This document shows positions 53,986 through 61,480 of a DNA stretch of 64,000 nucleotides, in pieces (within the stretch, counting starts at the first letter, position 1; each line of letters begins with the position of its first letter). This stretch comes from Tyzzerella sp. (lineage in GTDB: Bacteria; Bacillota; Clostridia; Lachnospirales; Lachnospiraceae), in the NCBI GenBank assembly GCA_017472665.1, contig JAFUOS010000001.1:124001-188000 (forward strand). The letters run 5' to 3'. Under the pieces are notes generated by a model. It saw only the letters and a program-made list of their open reading frames with translations, had not been told where the DNA came from and searched no databases. Made by a program: the position numbers and the translations under genes.

Positions 53986-54351
53986 GTGGATATTATCGCA
54001 AGAGCATCAGAAGCCTTGAAACCTGTATCAGATGACGGAATCATCGTGCAGCAGGGCTGGTATGACAAAAGCATCAAGAAGCTACATGTGACGCTGTGGA
54101 GTTTAGGCGACTATGAAGGCGCACACGCAGACGATGCAGCGGATGTCGATGTGGCATCCATTCAGGTGAATATCTGGTCGAAGAAAGACCAGCAGAGCCT
54201 GAAGAACAGAATCAAAAAGCTGATGAAGAAGAACGGCTTCTACTACATGGGCGGCAACGACGAACTTGAAGCAGACACCGGAATATTCATCAACGCAATG
54301 CGCTTCCTGCTGATGGCGGAAGCGACAGAAGACGAAGAAATGGAGGAATAA
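53986..54351 (+). CDS. Tail terminator / completion protein
   Basis: 121 residues from GTG with GGAGG. VTLWSLGDYEGAHADDAADV then VASIQVNIWSKKDQQSL resembles small tail terminator folds; assigned mainly by position before the major tail protein. Confidence 0.7.
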   Translation: MDIIARASEALKPVSDDGIIVQQGWYDKSIKKLHVTLWSLGDYEGAHADDAADVDVASIQVNIWSKKDQQSLKNRIKKLMKKNGFYYMGGNDELEADTGIFINAMRFLLMAEATEDEEMEE

Positions 54352-54354
54352 ACA

Positions 54355-54981
54355 ATGCCTGAATCTACTGTTGAAAAAATTGTACGAAGCAGAACGAAGT
54401 CCTTCAGGGACATTCATGTGGCACTTGTCAAAGAAAATACAGCCACTTCGTACGTGACAGAAACACCTGTGAAGCTGGCAAGAGCAATCAAGGGAAAAAT
54501 CAGCGACAAATTCACCACAGAAAAAATCTATTCTGACGACACTGTGGAAGATGTAAGCACAACTTATGAAGGAACAGAAGTGGAACTGGAAGTGAACAGT
54601 CTTGCACCACAGGACAAAGCACTTCTTTTCGGTCACTTATATGAAAACGGATTCCTTGTGAAGAACAAAGAAGACAAAGCACCGGAAGTTGCTATCGGAT
54701 ACAGAGCGAAGAAACTGAACGGCAAGTACGAATTCGTATGGTTATACGTCGGAACATTCGGTCAGGGATTCGAAGACAACTATGAAACCGAAGCAGACAA
54801 AGCAACTACACAGACAGCAACGCTGAAGGGCGATTTCTACGAAAGACAGATTGATAAGAATTATCACAATTCCGTAGATGAAAGCAACCTTCTTGCGGAA
54901 CACACAGATGCAGCAGCTGCAATCAAAGACTGGTTCGCGAAAGTACAGGAACCAACAAAAGCAACTGAAGCAGCTGAATAA
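54355..54981 (+). CDS. Major tail protein, phi13 type
   Basis: 208 residues. ARAIKGKISDKFTTEKIYSD, LAPQDKALLFGHLYENGFLV and YRAKKLNGKYEFVWLYVGTF are phi13-family tail tube features. Stacks as hexamers to form the tail tube. Confidence 0.9.
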   Translation: MPESTVEKIVRSRTKSFRDIHVALVKENTATSYVTETPVKLARAIKGKISDKFTTEKIYSDDTVEDVSTTYEGTEVELEVNSLAPQDKALLFGHLYENGFLVKNKEDKAPEVAIGYRAKKLNGKYEFVWLYVGTFGQGFEDNYETEADKATTQTATLKGDFYERQIDKNYHNSVDESNLLAEHTDAAAAIKDWFAKVQEPTKATEAAE

Positions 54982-54998
54982 TTAAGGGAGGGCGAAAC

Positions 54999-55331
54999 AT
55001 GGCAAAAAAAGCAATCATCATCAACCACAAAGAATACGTGATGCCGAAGGCAAGCGTTGACGCATACATGCACTATCTGGAAGTGCGTGACGAAATCATG
55101 AACACGGAAAAGAAGAACGGCTTGTACACGTTCCAGCAGTTCAAAGACATGATGGACTGTATCTGCGAAATGTACGGAAATCAGTTCACTGTTGACGAAT
55201 TAAAGGACAGCGAAACAGGTCTGGATGTAGCTGGAATCGTGATGGAGTTTGCGGCAATCGAAATCGGAATCGGCGAGAGCGTAAACACGAAAGCGGAGAA
55301 GTTTCAGGAAAATTTTACAAGTGGCAAGTGA
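54999..55331 (+). CDS. Tail assembly chaperone, upstream frame
   Basis: 110 residues, gpG-like. Small helical protein between the major tail and tape measure genes. An A_AAT_TTT slippery site lies 6 codons before its stop, so a fraction of ribosomes should shift into the next frame to make a G-T fusion. Confidence 0.82.
   Translation: MAKKAIIINHKEYVMPKASVDAYMHYLEVRDEIMNTEKKNGLYTFQQFKDMMDCICEMYGNQFTVDELKDSETGLDVAGIVMEFAAIEIGIGESVNTKAEKFQENFTSGK
55310..55316 (+). promoter_or_regulatory. -1 ribosomal frameshift site
   Basis: A_AAT_TTT in the frame of the first chaperone gene (GAA AAT TTT). The -1 frame is open from here into the second chaperone gene, whose frame is exactly -1. Confidence 0.75.
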
Positions 55332-55846
55332 TGCCTGAAATGACACTGGTGTGCGGGTGCGAAGAATTCACCTGCACATCGGTGTCTGTGAAGACATACA
55401 GACGATACACGGAAATCATGGAGAGGAACGAAGGGGAATCGGCGCAGGATGCCTTCGAAGCAAATCTGCGCATCCTGATGGACGTGTTCGATGTAACGTC
55501 ACGAACGCTGCATGAAGCGGATGTCATTGAATTGATGGCAGCAGCAAAATCAGTGCATTTTGTGATGCAGAACATAATCACACAGAAATTCTACGACCTG
55601 AATCCGGAATACCAACAGGTAGAGCAGGAAAAGTCGGCATTCGATGAATACGACGAAGAGAACGGATACAACGAAGCAGAAGACGAAGCAAAGAACGTCT
55701 GGCAAGCGTGCCGTGAAAGCGTGGACAGGATTGTGAAAATGTGCATCAGGGTGATGAAGAATTCGTATCAGCAGTGCATGGAATCGGACATCATGAGCCT
55801 TCTGGACTATGTCGCATTCGAAATTCGAACGATTAAAGAAAATTGA
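55331..55846 (+). CDS. Tail assembly chaperone, downstream frame
   Basis: 171 residues from the ATG, or joined to the upstream frame by -1 shift. FNLN-poor, acidic C-half (DEYDEENGYNEAEDEAKNVW). The start overlaps the upstream stop and lacks a good ribosome site, which favours frameshift expression. Helps tail assembly on the tape measure and is absent from virions in relatives. Confidence 0.78.
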   Translation: MPEMTLVCGCEEFTCTSVSVKTYRRYTEIMERNEGESAQDAFEANLRILMDVFDVTSRTLHEADVIELMAAAKSVHFVMQNIITQKFYDLNPEYQQVEQEKSAFDEYDEENGYNEAEDEAKNVWQACRESVDRIVKMCIRVMKNSYQQCMESDIMSLLDYVAFEIRTIKEN

Positions 55847-55864
55847 CGGAAGGTGGTGTGAAGT

Positions 55865-58800
55865 ATGGCTGACGCTTTGGTGAGAATCAGGGCGAATACA
55901 AGTGAATATCAAGCGGCGATGAAGCAGGCTGCGGCAGAGATGAAAAAGCTGTCAAGCGAATACAGCCTTGCGGCAGCAAATGCGAAGCTGTACGGCACAC
56001 AGTCAGATGCACTACGGGCGAAGGTTACAGAACTAACGTCGAAAATGGAAACGCAGAAGGGTGTCGTATCTGCAAATGAAAAGCAGTACGACAATCTGAA
56101 GCAGAAGTTGTCTGTACAAAAAGACGAGCATGAAAAGCTGAAGCAAAAAGTACAGGCAGCGAAAGAAGCGTATGAAGCAAGCGCGGAAGCGACCGGAAAG
56201 AATTCGGAAGAATCGCAGAAGCTGAAGGCAGAATACGAAAAGCTGGAAGCAAGACTGACATCCAGCGAAAGAGCAATCGGAAAAACAGAAACTGCAATCG
56301 AGAAACAGGAAGCGGCAGTCACACAGTCGAAAGCAGCACTTGCAGAAATGGAAGTACAGCTGCGCGATGTGAATGCAGAACTTGCGAGACAGAAGTTCGA
56401 TGAATACGCAGAAAAGGCGGGGAAAGTCGGGAAAGCAGTCGAAGATGTAGGCAAGAAAATGATGGTCGTGACGGGCGCGGTCGCTGCGGTAGGAGTGGCA
56501 GCAGTCAAGACAACGGCAGAATTCGATGCAAACATGTCGCAGGTGGCAGCAGTATCCGGAGCAACGGGCGAAGACCTTGACAGCCTGCGCGATAAAGCGC
56601 GAGAAATGGGCGAAAAAACGAAGTTCAGTGCTTCGGAAGCAGCACAAGCCATGAACTACATGGCGATGGCTGGATGGAAAACCGAAGACATGCTGGACGG
56701 TCTGGACGGTGTCATGAACCTTGCAGCGGCTTCAGGCGAAGACCTTGCAACAACATCGGACATCGTGACGGATGCACTGACAGCATTCGGATTGACGGCG
56801 AAAGATTCCGGACATTTTGCTGACATTCTTGCAGCAGCATCTTCCAATGCAAACACAAACGTGTCAATGATGGGTGAAACATTCAAGTATTGCGCACCTA
56901 TCGCGGGCGCACTTGGATTTTCAGCAGAAGACACGGCGGAAGCAATCGGATTGATGGCGAATGCAGGTATCAAATCATCACAAGCAGGTACAGCACTTCG
57001 AACCATCATGAACAATCTTGCGGGAGAAGTGACAATCTGTGGCGATGCAATCGGTGAAGTGCAAATTGCTACAACGAACGCGGACGGGTCGATGCGCGAA
57101 CTGTCCGACATTCTTGCAGATTGCAGGACGGCTTTTTCTGGTCTGACAGAATCGGAAAAAGCGGCAGCTGCGGAATCGCTTGTCGGAAAGAATGCGATGT
57201 CGGGGTTCCTTGCGTTGATGAACGCAGGAGAAGCAGACATCGAAAAATTATCAACAGCAATCGCAAACTGCGACGGAACAGCTGAAGGAATGGCTGAAAC
57301 CATGCAGGACAATCTTCAGGGTCAGATCACTATCTTGATGTCACAGCTTCAGGAACTGGCAATCAGCTTCGGTGAAATCCTGATGCCTACAATACGCGAC
57401 ATTGTGTCGAAGGTGCAGGAATTCGTTGATAAGCTGAACAACATGGATGACGAACAGAAAAAGAACATCATCCGCGTGGGCGCATTTGTCGCTGCGCTGG
57501 GTCCTTTACTGGTCGGCATAGGAAAAGCAATCACGTTCACGGCAAATGTATCGAAGGCGATGGGAACATTGTCAGCTGCATTTGTAAAGGTTGGAGGAAT
57601 GGCAGGTATCGCCGGAAAAGCAACAAGCGCGCTTTCTGGTGTGCTTGGATTTATTACTTCGCCGATAGGAATTGCGGTGGCTGCAATCGCGGTCATCGTA
57701 GGGGCGTTCGTGACGCTGTGGAAAACAAATGAAGAATTCAGGAACAAGGTGACGGCAATCTGGAACAAGGTGAAGGAAACCTTCGCATCGTTCGGAAACG
57801 GCATTGTAGAAAGACTGAATTCGCTGGGATTTTCGTTTTCATCCGTCACGGAAGTCATCAAGGCAGTGTGGACTGAATTCTGCAACTTCCTTGCGCCTAT
57901 CTTCGAAGGAGTGTTCAACTATATCGCAATCGTTATCGACACGGTACTGAACACAATTATGGGTGTAGTGGATCTCTTCATCGCACTAGTCAAGCGCGAC
58001 TGGGAAGGCTGCTGGGATGCAGTGAAAAACATATTTGAAACAATATGGAATGGAATGTCGCAGTGGTTTTCGAACATCCTGACGACGCTGCGAGGTGTGG
58101 CGGATGTATTTCTGGGGTGGTTCGGAACGTCGTGGGATGCGGTCTGGAATAGCGTGAAGACGTTCTTTGAAAATATCTGGAACGGCATCGTGACATTCTT
58201 CACGAATATCTGGAACACCATCGTCACGGCGGTGACGACAGCATGGGAAACAATCAAGAATGTGGTGCAGGTCGGCATCATGTTCGTGGTGGAACTGATA
58301 AACGCTGCTTTCCAGCTTATCACGCTACCGTTCAGATTCATCTGGGAGAACTGCAAGGAAACATTGATTTCTATATGGGAAACGATGAAGACTGCGGTGT
58401 CAACTGCTATCACGGCGGTACAGACGACCATCACGACGATATTGACGGCAGTCGGAACATTCTTCAGCACGAAGTGGAATGAAATCAAGACGACCGTCAC
58501 AACGGTGTGGAATGCAATCAGCACAACTGTGTCAACGGTCATAAATGCAATTAAGGCGACCATCACGACCGTGTTCAATGCGGTGAAAACGACCGTCACA
58601 ACGGTATGGAATGGCATCAAAACAACGGCAACAACAGTATGGAACGGCATCAAGACGGCGATTCAGACACCTATCAATGCAGCGAAAACTGCAATCAGCA
58701 CGGCAATGAACGCAATCAAGACAACGGTGTCAAACATCTGGAACGGCATCAAGAGTACGACGACATCAACATGGAATGCCATCAAGAACGCTATCATGAC

Positions 58801-59233
58801 ACCGATTAACGCGGCGAAGACAGCGGTCAGCAATGCAATCAATTCCATCAAGTCGAAGTTCAACTTTTCATGGAGCCTGCCGAAGCTGAAACTGCCACAT
58901 GTGAGTATCAGCGGAAAGTTCAGCATCAATCCGCCATCTGTGCCGCATTTCGGCATCAGCTGGTATCGTGACGGTGGTATCATGACACGTCCGACTGTAT
59001 TCGGAATGAATGGAAACAAGCTGCTTGCGGGTGGCGAAGCAGGCGCAGAAGCAATCCTTCCGCTTGCGCACTTCTATTCAGAACTTGGAAATATGATTGA
59101 CAGGAAGCTGGATGCGGTCGCACAAGAAAACGTGACGTACGTGTACGTGACACTGGATGGTGACGAGATTTCAACAAAGACGGCGACCCGTGTTGAAAGA
59201 AAGATTGTAAAAGATATTTTGAAAAAGAGGTAG
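55865..59233 (+). CDS. Tape measure protein
   Basis: 1122 residues. N-terminal 190 residues are coiled coil (AKVTELTSKMETQKGVVSAN). TP901-type core: FDANMSQVAAVSGATGEDLD, FSASEAAQAMNYMAMAGWKT and GIKSSQAGTALRTIM. Hydrophobic stretch around 545-620, then tryptophan-containing tandem repeats (about 870-1000). Sets tail length and enters the host membrane at injection. Confidence 0.95.
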   Translation: MADALVRIRANTSEYQAAMKQAAAEMKKLSSEYSLAAANAKLYGTQSDALRAKVTELTSKMETQKGVVSANEKQYDNLKQKLSVQKDEHEKLKQKVQAAKEAYEASAEATGKNSEESQKLKAEYEKLEARLTSSERAIGKTETAIEKQEAAVTQSKAALAEMEVQLRDVNAELARQKFDEYAEKAGKVGKAVEDVGKKMMVVTGAVAAVGVAAVKTTAEFDANMSQVAAVSGATGEDLDSLRDKAREMGEKTKFSASEAAQAMNYMAMAGWKTEDMLDGLDGVMNLAAASGEDLATTSDIVTDALTAFGLTAKDSGHFADILAAASSNANTNVSMMGETFKYCAPIAGALGFSAEDTAEAIGLMANAGIKSSQAGTALRTIMNNLAGEVTICGDAIGEVQIATTNADGSMRELSDILADCRTAFSGLTESEKAAAAESLVGKNAMSGFLALMNAGEADIEKLSTAIANCDGTAEGMAETMQDNLQGQITILMSQLQELAISFGEILMPTIRDIVSKVQEFVDKLNNMDDEQKKNIIRVGAFVAALGPLLVGIGKAITFTANVSKAMGTLSAAFVKVGGMAGIAGKATSALSGVLGFITSPIGIAVAAIAVIVGAFVTLWKTNEEFRNKVTAIWNKVKETFASFGNGIVERLNSLGFSFSSVTEVIKAVWTEFCNFLAPIFEGVFNYIAIVIDTVLNTIMGVVDLFIALVKRDWEGCWDAVKNIFETIWNGMSQWFSNILTTLRGVADVFLGWFGTSWDAVWNSVKTFFENIWNGIVTFFTNIWNTIVTAVTTAWETIKNVVQVGIMFVVELINAAFQLITLPFRFIWENCKETLISIWETMKTAVSTAITAVQTTITTILTAVGTFFSTKWNEIKTTVTTVWNAISTTVSTVINAIKATITTVFNAVKTTVTTVWNGIKTTATTVWNGIKTAIQTPINAAKTAISTAMNAIKTTVSNIWNGIKSTTTSTWNAIKNAIMTPINAAKTAVSNAINSIKSKFNFSWSLPKLKLPHVSISGKFSINPPSVPHFGISWYRDGGIMTRPTVFGMNGNKLLAGGEAGAEAILPLAHFYSELGNMIDRKLDAVAQENVTYVYVTLDGDEISTKTATRVERKIVKDILKKR
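58478..58860 (+). repeat. Tandem repeats in tape measure gene
   Basis: Imperfect repeats encoding units such as TTVWNGIKTTATTVWNGIK and INAAKTAISTAMNAIKTTV, with W or F every 11-18 residues. Typical of tape measures; copy number sets tail length. Confidence 0.8.
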
Positions 59234-59239
59234 AAGGCG

Positions 59240-59941
59240 ATGAGAATAAACGGAATTGATGCAAGGACATTCAAGTCGAAGCAGCTGACCGTGGAATTCC
59301 AGCCGCCTTCCACTGCCGTGAAGTATGACTGGAATGACGGCGACTTGAAGCCGAACGCATACGAAACGGAAGAAAAGGCGGGAAAGCTGACGCTTGTCAT
59401 GTACTTCGTAGCAAAGGACAGGACAGAAGTCACGCGCTGCATATCAGAATTCCTGATGCACACGAACGGCGAAGCGCAGCTGGAACTGGAAGGCTACAAA
59501 GGCGCATTTTGCGGAATCAAGCAAAGTGCAAAAATCGTCAAGACACTGGAACACAGGAAGAAGAAGCTGGAAATGGTTTTCGATGGCTTCTTCATGGACG
59601 ACAGCATCGAAAAGGTGCTGAAGAAGGAATCACAGACGTACATCACGCAAGGGACAAGGAAGTCGCCTTGCACGCTACGAATGAAGAACCTGACAGAAGA
59701 AGCGCAGACGGTAACAGTCGAAGGACTGACCGAAACGGCAATTCAGGCGGAAGTTCCGGCAGGAAAGACGCTGGTGATTGATGGCGAACTGGGACTGGTG
59801 ACGATTGACGGCGAAAACGCATTTTTGCAAGTCATCGAAATGTGGGAATTTCCGTATGTGCCACAGGGCGAAGTGACTGTGAACGTCACGAACGTGAAAA
59901 ATGTGCAAACGACTATGTCGTACAAACCGATGTGGATATAA
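59240..59941 (+). CDS. Distal tail protein (Dit-like)
   Basis: 233 residues. LTVEFQPPSTAVKYDWNDGD start, then IIKTLEHRKKKLEMVFDGFF-like strands (KIVKTLEHRKKKLEMVFDGF) and a galectin-like C-half. It forms the hub ring at the tail tip. Confidence 0.84.
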   Translation: MRINGIDARTFKSKQLTVEFQPPSTAVKYDWNDGDLKPNAYETEEKAGKLTLVMYFVAKDRTEVTRCISEFLMHTNGEAQLELEGYKGAFCGIKQSAKIVKTLEHRKKKLEMVFDGFFMDDSIEKVLKKESQTYITQGTRKSPCTLRMKNLTEEAQTVTVEGLTETAIQAEVPAGKTLVIDGELGLVTIDGENAFLQVIEMWEFPYVPQGEVTVNVTNVKNVQTTMSYKPMWI

Positions 59942-59953
59942 GGAGGGCGAAGG

Positions 59954-61465
59954 ATGCTGTGGTTGTATTCAAAAGAACATGAGCGCATCGCCCTTCTGAA
60001 AAGGGCATCGGATGTGCATATCATCAGCACACTATCGGACGGCGACAAAGAACTGGTATTTGATTACAGAAAGGACGGAAGGTACAGGCAGGACATCGAG
60101 TGCGAAGGATACATCCTGACGCAAACCGACGAATATGTCATCAAAGACATTGAAAGCGGCGATACATCCGACACTGTGACCGCGAAGCTAAATCTGGAAG
60201 AACTGGAAGGAAAGACATTTCCGGAAGGATTCAAGACCACGTTCTATACATTCGTTCAGTGCATGGAGGTTGCACTGGAAGGAACCGGATGGACGGTCAA
60301 AGAATGCAATGTGCTGAAGCGTCGAACCATCAAAAGGGATGAAGGCGCGAACGTGCTTGATGTCATCAAACAGTGCATCAGCACGTACAAAATTGAAATC
60401 GTGTACGACACGATAAACAAGACAATATCTGCCTATGAACATATCGGTTCAGACCGTGGCAGATACATCATGGAAACACTGAACCTGCGAAAGCTGTCTG
60501 TCGGAAAAAACACATACGACTTCTGCACGCAGCTGTATCCAATAGGCAAGGACGGACTGACAATCGAAAGCGTGAACGGCGGCAAGAAGTACATCGAGAA
60601 CTTCACGTATTGCAGCAAGAAGATGATGAAGACGTGGATTGACAGAAGATACACAGACCCGTCTTCATTGCTGGAAGATGCCGTATACAAGCTGGAAGAA
60701 ATGGCGAAGCCGTATGCCACATACGAAGCAGATGTCACAGACCTTGCGAAGCAAAGTGAAGTGTACAAAAACATTCTGGACTACGCACTGGGTGACACAC
60801 TGACGCTGGTGTCAAAAACGGAAAAGGTGAAGGAAAAGCAGCGCATCGTGAAGATGACTGAATATCCGAAGAATCCGGAAAAGAACACCTGCGAACTGTC
60901 GTCAACGCGAAAGACCTTCGCGGACATCCAGAAGGCGGAAACAGAAGACCTATCAGAAGCGGTATCGGACGTGACGGAAACTGCGGAAGAACAGTCAAAC
61001 GACTATGCGAACCAGCTTTTTGAAACACTGTCAGACGACGTGGAAGCGGTACGCGTGGCGGTCGTGAAGCTGGAAGAAAAGGTGGACGGCATGAACACTG
61101 ACGCGCAGATCACTGAAATCAACGCGAACATCAAGAGCATGACGGAATCCATGACTTCGCTGACAGAAACCGTATCGAAGCACGAAGAACGTCTGACGGC
61201 AGTCGAAGGAGTTGTGGAAACAGTGAAGACACAGTCCGAAGATATTGCAACACTGAAGACGGATATGCAGCAGGTAAAACAGGACATCGTGGACATCAGG
61301 GCAGCAGTAGTCGATGTCACAAAGTCGGTGTCCGAAATCAAAGAAGCCGTAAATCAGCAAGGAACGCAGCTTGAAGAAATCAGCAAGAAGATTGACAAAC
61401 TGCATCCTGCGGACACCGGAACTGAAGAAGGCGGTGAAGGTGACGGCACAGAAACTACAACGTAA
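59954..61465 (+). CDS. Tail-associated protein (Tal / endopeptidase-tail family)
   Basis: 503 residues. N-domain of the gp27/Tal type (RRTIKRDEGANVLDVIKQCI, FCTQLYPIGKDGLTIESVNG) and a long C-terminal coiled coil from about 330 to 490 (VVKLEEKVDGMNTDAQITEI). Forms the tip trimer; no lysin domain is seen here. Confidence 0.85.
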   Translation: MLWLYSKEHERIALLKRASDVHIISTLSDGDKELVFDYRKDGRYRQDIECEGYILTQTDEYVIKDIESGDTSDTVTAKLNLEELEGKTFPEGFKTTFYTFVQCMEVALEGTGWTVKECNVLKRRTIKRDEGANVLDVIKQCISTYKIEIVYDTINKTISAYEHIGSDRGRYIMETLNLRKLSVGKNTYDFCTQLYPIGKDGLTIESVNGGKKYIENFTYCSKKMMKTWIDRRYTDPSSLLEDAVYKLEEMAKPYATYEADVTDLAKQSEVYKNILDYALGDTLTLVSKTEKVKEKQRIVKMTEYPKNPEKNTCELSSTRKTFADIQKAETEDLSEAVSDVTETAEEQSNDYANQLFETLSDDVEAVRVAVVKLEEKVDGMNTDAQITEINANIKSMTESMTSLTETVSKHEERLTAVEGVVETVKTQSEDIATLKTDMQQVKQDIVDIRAAVVDVTKSVSEIKEAVNQQGTQLEEISKKIDKLHPADTGTEEGGEGDGTETTT

Positions 61466-61480
61466 CAGGAGGAAGAAAGA

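Noticed and set aside
57919..58653. Long minus-strand frame opposite the tape measure gene
   Set aside because: It is a mirror of the tandem repeats in the tape measure gene, low complexity, with no ribosome site.
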